The notes under the pieces are model-generated. The model had not been told where the DNA came from. It saw only the letters and a list, made by a program, of their open reading frames with translations, and did not search any database. From Phycisphaerae bacterium (GTDB lineage: Bacteria; Planctomycetota; Phycisphaerae; UBA1845; CAIVHJ01), in assembly GCA_022072405.1 (NCBI GenBank), contig JAJVHX010000007.1, positions 1-64,000 on the forward strand: a stretch of 64,000 bases of DNA, read 5' to 3'. Positions 16,426 to 25,679 of this stretch are shown here, piece by piece. Position numbers and translations under genes: made by a program. Every line of letters begins with the position of its first letter. Within the stretch, counting starts at the first letter, position 1.

Positions 16426-17319
16426 ATGGCGGCGGATTCGGCAGAACAATATCTGGTCGAACAGATCCGGGCCGGTCAAGCGGATGGCTGGCAGCGGTTG
16501 ATCGAGCGGTATCATGGCCGGCTGCTGGCGTTTGTACGTGGGAGAATGGCCAGCGTCGCTGACGCCGAGGATCTGGTGCAGGAGACCTTTATCGGTTTTC
16601 TACAGAGCCTGCCGCGCTATGATGAGCGGCGGTCGCTCGAAACTTTTCTGTTCACCATCTTACGCTACAAATTAACGGATTATCTGCGTGCACGCGGGGC
16701 GGGAGTGCGCGGGCTGGTGACGCCGGCGGAGGACTGGTGGGAAGAAGCGACACCCAGCGGCGGTGAATCGCCGAGCCGGGCGGCAGCGCGAATGGAATCG
16801 AATCGTCAACAGTACACGTTGCTGGCGGAGTTGTTACGGCGGCTGATCGGCGAATTGCGCGATCGGCAGGCGTTTGATGATCTGCAGGTGATCGAGCTGC
16901 TGTTTTTCAGCGGGATGCGGAACAACCAGGCGGCGGAACTGCTGGAGCTGGATGAGAAGCAGGTGGCCGGGGTGAAGTTCCGGGCGGTGCAGCGGCTGCA
17001 GAAATACCTGGAGGACATGCTGGCGGCGGGGCAGTCGGGACTGGAGGAAATCGGCGGGGAGAGTACGGTCAGCGCGGTGTGGCGGGCGGAACGAATCACC
17101 TGTCTGAAGCGGTCGACGCTGGGGCAATATCTGCTGCGCGTACTGGAAGAGCCGTGGTGGAGTTATACGCAGTTCCATCTCGATGTGGTGGGGTGTCCGC
17201 TGTGTCTGGCCAATCTGGTTGATCTGCAGGCGGAAGAGAGCGGGGTCGTTCACACTCCGGCCCGGGAGCGGATTTTTGCCAGCAGCGTCGGATTTCTGTC
17301 ACGAGTCGCACCCAGCTGA
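16426..17319 (+). CDS. RNA polymerase sigma factor, ECF-like
   Basis: The 297-residue protein has sigma region 2 at about 20-95 (AEDLVQETFIGFLQSLPRY, then FTILRYKLTDYLRARG) and region 4 at about 130-190 with a helix-turn-helix (NQAAELLELDEKQVAGVKF). The 100-residue C-terminal extension is unusual and contains two cysteines (GCPLCLAN), perhaps a sensing or anti-sigma-like element. It lies 360 bases downstream of the kinase gene, separated by Element B and a dispersed repeat. ECF factors next to membrane Ser/Thr kinases are common in planctomycetes, where phosphorylation is thought to replace an anti-sigma factor; that is inference here. Confidence 0.85.
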   Translation: MAADSAEQYLVEQIRAGQADGWQRLIERYHGRLLAFVRGRMASVADAEDLVQETFIGFLQSLPRYDERRSLETFLFTILRYKLTDYLRARGAGVRGLVTPAEDWWEEATPSGGESPSRAAARMESNRQQYTLLAELLRRLIGELRDRQAFDDLQVIELLFFSGMRNNQAAELLELDEKQVAGVKFRAVQRLQKYLEDMLAAGQSGLEEIGGESTVSAVWRAERITCLKRSTLGQYLLRVLEEPWWSYTQFHLDVVGCPLCLANLVDLQAEESGVVHTPARERIFASSVGFLSRVAPS

Positions 17320-17372
17320 TCAGGTCGGGGTGCAGATTTATCGAAGAGAGTTCACCAGCAAAGGTAGACGCA

Positions 17373-17411
17373 TCGCGCCGGCTGAAGCCGGCGGCTCTTT
17401 GAATTTTTGAA
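17373..17411 (+). repeat. REP-A repeat with compensatory arm change
   Basis: tCGCGCCGGCTgaAGCCGGCGGCTCTTTGaatttttgaaacc. The arms are CCGGCT/AGCCGG, again changed on both sides. It separates the sigma factor from the next gene. Confidence 0.85.
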
Positions 17412-17459
17412 ACCAGTACTAAGGCGAAATTTGTTTTTTCAGATAAAGAGGTTCTGGTG

Positions 17460-17861
17460 ATGGTGCAACGGGATCGACAACCACGGCTGCTGTTTTTCAC
17501 CGTAACGCTGCTGGCGGCGACATTTCTGCTGCTGGTGGTGTGGTCGAAGATGCGCCGGGTTAAGGTGGTGGTCAGTAATCAGAGCACGGAGTTGCTGGAA
17601 GGAGTGGTGCTGGAGTTTGACGGCGGGCCGCTGCAGATAGAGCAGATTGCGGCCGGGCAGGAGGTGCGGTTTGAAATCCGAACCCGTAAAACAGCCGACC
17701 TGATCCTGCACTGCCAGACCGCCGACGGCCAGGAGATCATTCAACAGATTGCCCAGAGCGTCAGGCCGGGTGACGGCGGATCAGTACTGGTGGTATTCAG
17801 TACATCAGCAACGGGCTTTGATATCAAAGTGGAGCAGCGCCTGCAGCGCTATCCCATCTGA
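17460..17861 (+). CDS. Small membrane-anchored protein, unknown function
   Basis: The protein has a basic N-terminus followed by one hydrophobic helix (about residues 8-28) and a beta-rich domain of about 100 residues outside the membrane. No known motif is seen. The ATG at 17460 is preceded by an agagg ribosome-binding site; the ORF track begins one codon earlier at GTG. It sits 54 bases before a cysteine-rich gene and may be co-transcribed with it. Confidence 0.65.
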   Translation: MVQRDRQPRLLFFTVTLLAATFLLLVVWSKMRRVKVVVSNQSTELLEGVVLEFDGGPLQIEQIAAGQEVRFEIRTRKTADLILHCQTADGQEIIQQIAQSVRPGDGGSVLVVFSTSATGFDIKVEQRLQRYPI

Positions 17862-17914
17862 TTATAAAATGGGGGAAGGTCTGATCAAACAAGGATTACA
17901 GAAAGGATCAGGTT

Positions 17915-19048
17915 ATGGAATTACCTGTCGTGGCTTTACCGCGTCCGTCCAGTTCCGTGGGGGTATTGCCGCCGCTGTATGCCCGCTGGATGGATGAGTT
18001 TCTGGGCCAGGGGCTGCCGACCGAAACGAAGGCCACCTGTGCCCAGTGCGCCATGTGTGCCTATCAGGATGGTCAGCCGATCCTGAATGATTATACCTTT
18101 GATCCAGCGATCAAGTGCTGCACGTATATACCCAACCTGCCCAATTATCTGGTCGGTAACATTCTGCGGGATGAGAATCCGGATATGGCCGCGGGGCAGA
18201 GCAGTTTGCGTAGCCGCATGGAGGCGGGTGAAGGAATCACTCCGTTGGGAGTCAGCCTCTCCAGCATGCAACAGGTGGTTTATTCCCACGTGGCGATGAA
18301 TCGGGGATTCGGGCGGAGCAAGGATGTGCGCTGCCCGCATTATGTGGAGGGGCGGTGCGGCATTCATCGGCATCGCAATGCGGTTTGTTCGACCTATTAT
18401 TGCAAGTATGATCGCGGACAGATCGGTCTGGATTTCTGGTCGCGCGTCAATGTGTTGTTGATGCATCTGGAACGGGAGTTGAGTCTGTGGGCGGCCATGC
18501 AGTTACTGGATGATCCGAAGCTGCTGGCGGTGATGGCGCGGCATGATTCGATGCCCATTCTGGGGGGCAAGGCGGAGACACGAGCCCCGGCGGGAAACTG
18601 GGTCAATGTCTGGGGGAAGTGGTGGCATGAGCGCGAAGCCTATTATCAGCAGACGGCTGAGCGGGTGAATGGGTTGAGTTTTGCAGAGGTGCTGACCATC
18701 GGCGGGGCGACGGCACAGTTCCGAGCCCAGTCGATGCGCCGTGGTTATGAGGAACAGATGACCGAACGGCTGCCGGAGCAACTGACGGTGCGCGAGTTGA
18801 AAATCCGCCACTTCGGTCCGGAAGATTGTTTTATCGAGTCTTATTCCCCGACTGACCCGCAGGCCGTACCGCAGCCGCTGCTGGAAGTGCTGCCTTATTT
18901 TGATGGCAAGAGATCGGTTGCCGAAGTGATCGCGGTGGTGGATCAGGAAAAGGATATTGTGCTGGATACGGGCTTGATACAGAAGCTGGTCGATTTTCAG
19001 ATTCTGGTACAACCGGCGCCCGCCGCGGGTAGCGGATCCACGGGTTGA
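17915..19048 (+). CDS. Cysteine-rich protein of unknown function
   Basis: The 377-residue soluble protein has one cysteine cluster near residues 29-36 (CAQCAMC), a CC pair at about 68, and another cluster near 132-160 (CPHYVEGRCGIHRHRNAVC, then YYCKYD). This is reminiscent of CxxxCxxC metal- or iron-sulfur-binding proteins of the YkgJ type, but the spacing is not identical. The C-terminal 100 residues contain a PqqD-like segment (LLEVLPYFDGKRSVAEVI). The ribosome-binding site aaagga supports the start. A metal-dependent role is possible; the substrate is unknown. Confidence 0.6.
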   Translation: MELPVVALPRPSSSVGVLPPLYARWMDEFLGQGLPTETKATCAQCAMCAYQDGQPILNDYTFDPAIKCCTYIPNLPNYLVGNILRDENPDMAAGQSSLRSRMEAGEGITPLGVSLSSMQQVVYSHVAMNRGFGRSKDVRCPHYVEGRCGIHRHRNAVCSTYYCKYDRGQIGLDFWSRVNVLLMHLERELSLWAAMQLLDDPKLLAVMARHDSMPILGGKAETRAPAGNWVNVWGKWWHEREAYYQQTAERVNGLSFAEVLTIGGATAQFRAQSMRRGYEEQMTERLPEQLTVRELKIRHFGPEDCFIESYSPTDPQAVPQPLLEVLPYFDGKRSVAEVIAVVDQEKDIVLDTGLIQKLVDFQILVQPAPAAGSGSTG

Positions 19049-19052
19049 TGAG

Positions 19053-19110
19053 CATCACCGGCCATGAAAAAGGGGTTGGGTTTTCTGGACCCAACCCCGA
19101 TCCGGTGATG
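19053..19110 (-). terminator. Nested hairpin; intrinsic terminator for the minus-strand gene
   Basis: An inner stem ggggttggg/cccaacccc (19072-19080 with 19090-19098) lies inside an outer stem catcaccgg/ccggtgatg. On the minus strand the inner hairpin is followed by cttttt, the usual T-run, so it should end transcription of the deiminase-like gene. It may also act on the convergent plus-strand gene. Confidence 0.75.
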
Positions 19111-19134
19111 TCACTACTAACCGCCAGTGAAATT

Positions 19135-21309
19135 CTATGGCCAGTACGGGACCGGCTTGATGTCGATCGGTGTCAATTTATCAGGGTAAGGCGCCACCGA
19201 AGACCAGATGGCGGGTCGGCGAATCTGCTTTACAGTTACTGACATGTAATCGTGAAAAGTCTTTTTGTTGTAGGGGCGGTCCGCGTAAACCAGGAAGGTC
19301 ATCACGCCATCTTCGTCGATGTAATCGGCGAAATTGGAGCGGATATAACCCACCAGCGTTTCATCACGGTTTCCGGCGTAGGTATCCATGGCGCGATGCT
19401 GGCCTAAGAGTCCCTGGCCGTTGCTCCAGTTCTGATGTGCATAATCCCAGACATAGAGTTCCACATCCATGCAGGTATCAGCGAATCCCTCCCACTTCAC
19501 GGCGATTTCGTTGATCTTGGAAGGCAGTTCGGTGATGGTGAATTCAAAGACATGGGTGGATTCATAACCCGCCGAAACCGTCGGGGAGTTGTAGCGGTTG
19601 GGGTCGGAAGTGGAACCGCCGGTGGCGTCGGAGAGCGACAGGGCGGTGTAACTGGCTGTGGCCAGCGGGGTGGTCACCGGTAAGGGGTTTCCGTCAATCG
19701 CGCTCCAGAGATTGGTCTGGGTGCCGAATGCGAAATGATCCACTTCGGCGCCGGTAGCGAAATCATAGACTTTTTTAATGCCCCACTGGTGTTTGTACTG
19801 ATTGCTGATCGCAGTGGCGGGCGTGCCGTCGGCGGCGTAAGCTGTTACCTTGATACGGGCCAGGTTGGAAGCGCCCTGGGGCAGTGTCCAATCGTAGGAG
19901 CCGGTATTGGGCACTCCGGTAGCGATCGTGGTCCAGCTCTGGCCGTTGTTCAGTGAGTAATAGAGATTAACCGTGGGCAACGGGACGTTGTAATTGTCGG
20001 TGGCATTCCAGCGAATCGTCTCGACCGAACCCTTGAGCCAGACTTCACCGCCGGCGGGGCTGATGATGTGCGCGGCGGGCAGTTCTTCGACATAGCGGGG
20101 AACCTGCATCACGATGCAGTGAATTGCCCCAGCTGCGGGGATGATGCTGTTGCATTGAATCGGCACGATTTCCACACCCGGACCAGCGGCCGCCTGCCAG
20201 ATGGCCAGGGCTTCGGCATCTTCGTCGTTGTAAGCGACATTTCCGCCTGGCAGGATTGCGGTGCCGTAGACCGGTATGAAGATACGGTTGTTAACCCGGA
20301 AGGCGTTGGTATAGGTGTAGTGGGTGCTGCCGACGTTCCAGGCTTTAGGACGGTAGACCTCAAAGCCCAGGGCCTGCATGTAGGATACGGCGTTATCGGT
20401 GATGGAGATCGCTACGGGGTTGGAGCCGGGGATGAACTCGGATAGGATCACGGTGTCTTCATCGACGAGGTACATCCACATATCAATATGGCCCGTGGCA
20501 TCCACAAAGCTGGGCAGCTTGGGCATGATATGCAGGGTATCAATGCCCTGAAAAGTGTCATAGAGTTCACGGATGTAATCCTCGGTAAAACCGAGGGAGG
20601 TCGGATTATCAAGCGTAATCAATGAGGTGACGAAGCCGGAACGACCTGGTCCGGGCTGGAAATTCCCACCGGAATAATAGAGGTCCATATCATAGGTGGG
20701 CATGATGAAATCATCGTCGCCGGTCAGCGTGGGAATAAAATTATCCAGCGGGCGGGTGTTGTAATAATGACTATCCACGATGGCCAGTGTGCCATTTTGC
20801 CAGATGAAGTGGGGGCCGAAATCGCGCAGCCACACCGAGTCAGACGGATGGATCAGGAAAACCACCTTGCTCATGTCCGCACCGGCGGCGATGAAGGCAT
20901 TGGTGGCATGGGTCTGCTGGGCAGCGCTCGAAACCACCACATAGGCAATTTCGTCATGGTTGGGATTTCCGGTCAGCGCCGCCACACAGGCGGTCACTAC
21001 CGACGTATATCCGTTAATGGAATGATAACGGAACATGACGCCATGAGTCGGGCCGTATTCCGGTGGTGATTCGATCAGGCCGGTGGTGGGGACTTTAAGA
21101 GCCTGACGCAGTTGCAGAGCATAGGGAAAGAGCGACTGGTTCGGGTCGTCCGGTGTGCCGCCCTCCCGGTAGCGCGGTAAATTCTTATCCACATTTTCGA
21201 GGTCGTCAGCGACGACCGCAGGCGAATCGGCTTGCTGCTGGGCCCAGAGGGGCATGGCTGACCAACCGCAACAGATGACTCCGACCATCATAAGTAGTTG
21301 TTTTCGCAT
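19135..21309 (-). CDS. Secreted peptidylarginine-deiminase/agmatine-deiminase-family enzyme
   Basis: From the Met at 21309 (ribosome-binding site aggaggt) the protein is 724 residues with a classic signal peptide ending LWAQ. The catalytic domain (about 60-395) shows the family's guanidine-modifying residues in order: WLRDFGPHF (Asp), GGNFQPGPG, ATGHIDMW (His) and AAGAIHCIVMQVP (nucleophilic Cys). This is the pattern of the bacterial PPAD/agmatine deiminase family, which deiminates guanidino groups. A Kre9/KNH-like beta domain (SPAGGEVWLKGS) follows, then a C-terminal beta domain of unknown type. Secretion plus accessory domains points to an extracellular polypeptide or peptide substrate rather than cytoplasmic agmatine. 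The ORF track start 26 codons upstream is unlikely. Confidence 0.85.
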   Translation of the reverse strand: MRKQLLMMVGVICCGWSAMPLWAQQQADSPAVVADDLENVDKNLPRYREGGTPDDPNQSLFPYALQLRQALKVPTTGLIESPPEYGPTHGVMFRYHSINGYTSVVTACVAALTGNPNHDEIAYVVVSSAAQQTHATNAFIAAGADMSKVVFLIHPSDSVWLRDFGPHFIWQNGTLAIVDSHYYNTRPLDNFIPTLTGDDDFIMPTYDMDLYYSGGNFQPGPGRSGFVTSLITLDNPTSLGFTEDYIRELYDTFQGIDTLHIMPKLPSFVDATGHIDMWMYLVDEDTVILSEFIPGSNPVAISITDNAVSYMQALGFEVYRPKAWNVGSTHYTYTNAFRVNNRIFIPVYGTAILPGGNVAYNDEDAEALAIWQAAAGPGVEIVPIQCNSIIPAAGAIHCIVMQVPRYVEELPAAHIISPAGGEVWLKGSVETIRWNATDNYNVPLPTVNLYYSLNNGQSWTTIATGVPNTGSYDWTLPQGASNLARIKVTAYAADGTPATAISNQYKHQWGIKKVYDFATGAEVDHFAFGTQTNLWSAIDGNPLPVTTPLATASYTALSLSDATGGSTSDPNRYNSPTVSAGYESTHVFEFTITELPSKINEIAVKWEGFADTCMDVELYVWDYAHQNWSNGQGLLGQHRAMDTYAGNRDETLVGYIRSNFADYIDEDGVMTFLVYADRPYNKKTFHDYMSVTVKQIRRPAIWSSVAPYPDKLTPIDIKPVPYWP

Positions 21310-21613
21310 AAGACCTCCTGGAGATGGTGAATAGATGGTGAGAAATTCGACTGAAAATATTAGAACGGGACCGGGATGGTGCGTCAATATGGCTTCAAAT
21401 CAGACCTGGTCGATTCTATATCAGGAAATAGCCATTTAGATAGTCTCCAGGGCCGTTAACAGGATATTTGCATAACACATAAATTTATGTTTCAGCAGGG
21501 GTTGAGCGGCGCGCACTCCAGCCGGGAGGACGCAACTTTTTAATGTGGGGTGTTGAAATTAATTTTCACGGGAGAGACAAAGGCAACAGTACGGTTACGG
21601 GTTTTGAGGGAAC

Positions 21614-21686
21614 TGGAGCTAGAGGGACTTGAACCCTCGACCTCTTGCATGCCATGCAAGCGCGCTCCCAACTGCGCCATAGCCCC
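21614..21686 (-). tRNA. tRNA-Ala (anticodon GGC)
   Basis: On the minus strand the 73 bases fold as a standard tRNA: acceptor GGGGCTA with TAGCTCC (one G-U pair), a D-arm containing GCGC...GCGC, anticodon stem CTTGC/GCAAG around loop ATGGCAT giving anticodon GGC, and a T-arm AGGG/CCCT enclosing GGTTCAAGT. The discriminator base is A and no CCA is encoded. It lies between the deiminase-like gene and dnaE. Confidence 0.93.
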
Positions 21687-21754
21687 GGGCGACTTCCACG
21701 AGCCGGCGATGGCCTGCGGGAGTCGAAAGAACTATTACACTCACTTGGCAGGGA

Positions 21755-24700
21755 TTAGTCAACTGCGGGGCGGAGCGGGCCGGCCAGAGTGAGCGAATCC
21801 AAGCCGAGCAGCTGTTCAATATCCTGCCGCAGCCGGGGAGAGGGCAGCACCCGTTCGCCCGGACCGCAGCGCACCCAGGCCCATTGCTGATCGCGGGTCA
21901 GAATCTGCAGCAGCACGGGAATTTCACCCGGATGCTGGCGGAGTATTGTCTCCAGTTGGGGGAGAATGTCCGGTGGGTGCTGGTCGCTGGAGAGGCGGAT
22001 GTGTACCTCCTGCGTCAGGCGATGTTCGACTTCTTCCAGGGGGATGATATCGGCGGTGCGGAGGGCGGGAATCTCGCGGCGGCGGTCCACCAGACCTTTG
22101 AAAAAAAGCACACGGTCCAGCAGCAGCAGGGGGCGGAAGCGTTCCAGATCGGCGGGGAAGAGAATGACTTCGACCGATCCTGTGGTGTCTTCGACGGTGG
22201 CGATGCCCATCCGGGCACCGGCGTTCCGGCCGCTCTTGGTAACGACGGTGCGCAGTTTGGTGAGCAATCCGCCGAGCACCACCTCCGTCCCGTCGGTAAA
22301 AGTGGCCAGCCCCCGGGTGGTGGCGGAAGCGTAGCGGCGAATCAGCGCCTCGTGCTGGGCGAGCGGGTGGTTGGTGATGTAAAAGCCCAGCACCTCTTTT
22401 TCGTAAGCGAGCAGTTCCGCTTCGCTCCATTGCTGGTTGGCGGGAATGGCGGGGTAGTGTACCGGTGCGGCGGGGGATTCCGGTCCGGCGAAGAAATCCA
22501 TCAGTGACATCTGGCCGCTGAGGCGGTCGCGCTGGCGATTCTGCCCCGCTTCGTAGGCACTCTCAATCACGGTCATGAGTGCTTTGCGCATCGCCCCGGT
22601 GGAATCGAAGGCACCGGCTTTGATCAGGGCTTCGATGGCTCCGCGATGCACAGCCGACAGATCAACCCGCTCACAGAATTCGTACAGGTTTTTGAACTCC
22701 CCGTCTTCGGTTCGGGCGTGAATGATGGCCTGGACGGCTTTTTCGCCCAGTCCCTTGATGGCGCCCAGGCCGAAGCGCAGATACCCGGACAGGGCATCGA
22801 AGGGGTGCTTATCGGCCGACGGATCGGCATCGCGCTGGCTGAAGCCCGCGGCTCTTGGAGAAGCGATCGGATAGACCGGGGTGAAGTCGTAGCCGGAGGA
22901 GTTGATATCGGGCGGTTTGACGACGATCTGCATGCGGCGGCACTCTTCGATATGTTCGATCACCTTGTCGGTGTTACCCATTTCAAAGGTGAGGACGGCA
23001 GCCATGAACTCCAGCGGGTGGTAACACTTCATGTAGGCGGTCTGGAAGGCGATGAGGGCGTAGCCGGTGGAATGGGCCTTGTTAAAGGCGTAGCCGCCGA
23101 AGCGGAGGATGTTCTCAAATATTTCATTGGTGACGGCGTCGGCGAGGCCGTTGGCCCGGCAACCGGCGAGAAAATCTTCGCGCATGGCGGCGATCATGGC
23201 GGTGTTTTTCTTGCTGATGGCCTTGGCGAGGCGGAAGGCTTTTTTCAGTTCGATATTGCCGAGGCGATTGACCAGCCGCGAAACCTGCTCCTGATAAACC
23301 ATGATGCCGTAGGTTTCCGCGAGTACTTCAGTCATCAGCGGGTGGGGCGTGGTCCAGGCTTCACCATGTTTGCGCGAGACGTAGGCATCGATGTTGACCA
23401 TCGGCCCGGGGCGGTACAGGGCGTTGGCGGCGATCAGATCGTGAATGCGATTGGGTTTCATCTTGCGCAGCACGTCGCGCATGCCGTCTGATTCAAACTG
23501 AAAGATGCCCCGGGTATCCCCCTCGGCGAAGACGCGATAGACGCTCTGATCGTCGAGGTCCAGTTGATCCAGGTTGATGGTCCGGCCGATTTTTTTCTCG
23601 GCGAGTTGGCGGGCCCGTTCCAGCGTGGTGAGGGTGCGCAGGCCGAGAAAATCCATTTTTAACAAGCCGACCTTTTCCACGGTCGGGCCGTCATACTGGG
23701 TAACAATCTGTTCCAGGCCTCCACTCCCGGCGGCGGGTGGTTTGTAGAGCGGCAGGAAATTTTCGAGCGGTTGATCGGCGATGACCACACCGGCCGCGTG
23801 GACTCCGGCGTGGCGGGCCAGCCCTTCGATGCGTTTGCTGATATCGATTACTTTTCTGACCAGCGGGTCGGACTGGTAGAGCTTGGCCAGTTCCGGCTCG
23901 GATTCGAGGGCTTTGTCGATGGTCATGTGCAGTTCGGCGGGGATCAGCTCGGTGAGCTTGGTGGCCCGCTCGAACTCGATGCCCAGCACGCGGGCGACGT
24001 CTTTGACGGCGGCGCGGGCTTTGAGCGTGCCGAAGGTGATGATCTGGGCGACATGGCCATATTTCTGCCGCACGTAATCGAGCACCTGCTGGCGACCTTC
24101 CTGGCAGAGGTCGATGTCGATGTCGGGCATTTCGTCGCGGTCGGGGTCCATGAAGCGTTCGAAGTAGAGTTCATAGCGCAAGGGGTCGGGGGCGGAGAGG
24201 CCAAGGCAGTAGCCGACCACCGAACTGCAGGCCGAACCGCGCGCTCCGCAGGGAATCCCCTGCCGCCGGGCATATTCAACGAAATCCCAGACGATCAGAA
24301 AATAGCTGGAAAAACCCTTGCCGGCGATCACGCTGAGTTCATAGTCGATCCGCTCACGGATGGCGGGGATCCGTTCACCATAGCGCTGGAGCGCCCCGGC
24401 ATAGACCAGCTCGCGCAGGTAATCGTTATCGCTTTTTTTCTGCGGCGGATGATAGACCGGGGCGTAACGTTTGCCGAAGGATAGTTCGAGGTTGCAGAGA
24501 TCGGCGACATGCAGAGTGTTGGAGAGCAGTTCCGGGTGGTCGGGGAACAGCGTCGCCATTTCCGCGCCGGTTTTGAGATAAAATTCCTCGCTGGGAAACT
24601 TGAAGCGGTCGGTTTCGTTGACCAGGCTGCCGGTGGAAATACAGCAGAGCACGTCGTGGGCTTCGGCATCGTCGCGGTGGAGATAATGGACGTCGTTCGT

Positions 24701-25348
24701 GGCGATGGCGGCGACGCCGAGGCGCCGGGCCATATCGAGCAGGGCGGGGTTGAGCTGGCGTTGTTCAGGAATGCCGTGATCCTGCAGCTCGATGAAGAAG
24801 CGATCCGGCCCGAAAATTTCGAGATAACTCCTGGCGACATCTTCCGCCATTTTCTGATCGCGATGCAGGAGCAGTTGCGGCAACTCGGCTCCAAGACAGG
24901 TGGAGGTACAGATCAGCCCCTCACTGAATTCACGCAACGCTTCCTTGTCAATCCGGGGTTTGTAGTAAAAACCTTCGCGATAACCGAGAGTAGCCAGCTT
25001 GAGCAGATTGTGATAGCCGGTAAGGTTCTGAGCCAGCAGCAGCAGGTGGTAACTGGTATCACCGCCGATGCACTTGGCTTCTTTGTCGCTGCGGTGGCGC
25101 GGAGCCAGGTAGGCTTCCATGCCGACCAGCGGTTTGATACCGGCTTTGCGGGCGGCAGTGAAAAACTCTATGGCTCCGAACATGTTGCCATGGTCGCTGA
25201 TGGCTACGGCGGGCATGTGCAGCTCTTGCAGCCGGGCCATGAGGCGGTGAATTTCAGTCGCCCCATCGAGCAGGCTGTAATGGGTGTGCAGATGGAGGTG
25301 AACAAATGGGGGTGCGGCTGCAGAAACTGACGGCGGTGGTATGACCAT
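21755..25348 (-). CDS. dnaE: DNA polymerase III alpha subunit
   Basis: DnaE is the replicative polymerase. The 1197-residue protein begins with a PHP domain (HLHLHTHYSLLDG; ISDHGNMFGA). The polymerase active-site aspartates are in PDIDIDLCQEG (about 409-419). Motifs such as DFLGLRTLTT, RPGPMVNID and FNKAHSTGYALIAFQ follow, then the helix-hairpin-helix region (LRFGLGAIKGLGEKA) and an OB fold near 1000-1080. Length matches the family. A dispersed palindromic repeat is present in frame at about residues 830-840 (ASPRAAGFSQRDAD), in the variable stretch before the helix-hairpin-helix region. It is monocistronic. Confidence 0.97.
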   Translation of the reverse strand: MVIPPPSVSAAAPPFVHLHLHTHYSLLDGATEIHRLMARLQELHMPAVAISDHGNMFGAIEFFTAARKAGIKPLVGMEAYLAPRHRSDKEAKCIGGDTSYHLLLLAQNLTGYHNLLKLATLGYREGFYYKPRIDKEALREFSEGLICTSTCLGAELPQLLLHRDQKMAEDVARSYLEIFGPDRFFIELQDHGIPEQRQLNPALLDMARRLGVAAIATNDVHYLHRDDAEAHDVLCCISTGSLVNETDRFKFPSEEFYLKTGAEMATLFPDHPELLSNTLHVADLCNLELSFGKRYAPVYHPPQKKSDNDYLRELVYAGALQRYGERIPAIRERIDYELSVIAGKGFSSYFLIVWDFVEYARRQGIPCGARGSACSSVVGYCLGLSAPDPLRYELYFERFMDPDRDEMPDIDIDLCQEGRQQVLDYVRQKYGHVAQIITFGTLKARAAVKDVARVLGIEFERATKLTELIPAELHMTIDKALESEPELAKLYQSDPLVRKVIDISKRIEGLARHAGVHAAGVVIADQPLENFLPLYKPPAAGSGGLEQIVTQYDGPTVEKVGLLKMDFLGLRTLTTLERARQLAEKKIGRTINLDQLDLDDQSVYRVFAEGDTRGIFQFESDGMRDVLRKMKPNRIHDLIAANALYRPGPMVNIDAYVSRKHGEAWTTPHPLMTEVLAETYGIMVYQEQVSRLVNRLGNIELKKAFRLAKAISKKNTAMIAAMREDFLAGCRANGLADAVTNEIFENILRFGGYAFNKAHSTGYALIAFQTAYMKCYHPLEFMAAVLTFEMGNTDKVIEHIEECRRMQIVVKPPDINSSGYDFTPVYPIASPRAAGFSQRDADPSADKHPFDALSGYLRFGLGAIKGLGEKAVQAIIHARTEDGEFKNLYEFCERVDLSAVHRGAIEALIKAGAFDSTGAMRKALMTVIESAYEAGQNRQRDRLSGQMSLMDFFAGPESPAAPVHYPAIPANQQWSEAELLAYEKEVLGFYITNHPLAQHEALIRRYASATTRGLATFTDGTEVVLGGLLTKLRTVVTKSGRNAGARMGIATVEDTTGSVEVILFPADLERFRPLLLLDRVLFFKGLVDRRREIPALRTADIIPLEEVEHRLTQEVHIRLSSDQHPPDILPQLETILRQHPGEIPVLLQILTRDQQWAWVRCGPGERVLPSPRLRQDIEQLLGLDSLTLAGPLRPAVD
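22829..22860 (+). repeat. REP-A repeat inside dnaE
   Basis: tCGCGCTGGCTgaAGCCCGCGGCTCTTgg matches the dispersed palindrome and lies within dnaE. It is translated on the minus strand as SPRAAGFSQRDA and preserves the frame. DnaE proteins normally have a short, variable connection at this point. Confidence 0.85.
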
Positions 25349-25679
25349 ATATTCTATTATTGGGGGTGGCGGCAGCGATTGACCGTTAAATAGTGGAATT
25401 TAGGGGTTTTCAGCAACGGATTCAATCAGCAAATCTCTGGTACAGTCGGATATCAGTGTTAAAACGTGGGATGGATTGCGTCAGCGGCTGAATTGTAAAG
25501 GATTTAGATTCGACTCTTACGATAATACACAAGGAAAAGGAAACTTTTGCCAATGGGCAGGTTGGGCTGCTAAAATCTCAGACCTGTAACCATTGGCGTG
25601 GTCAGTCGGGGTTTCATTCGTAAAATCTGGGAACCGGTCGTTATTGGCGACTGTGGCAGGAAAGAAACGAGGCTTCATT

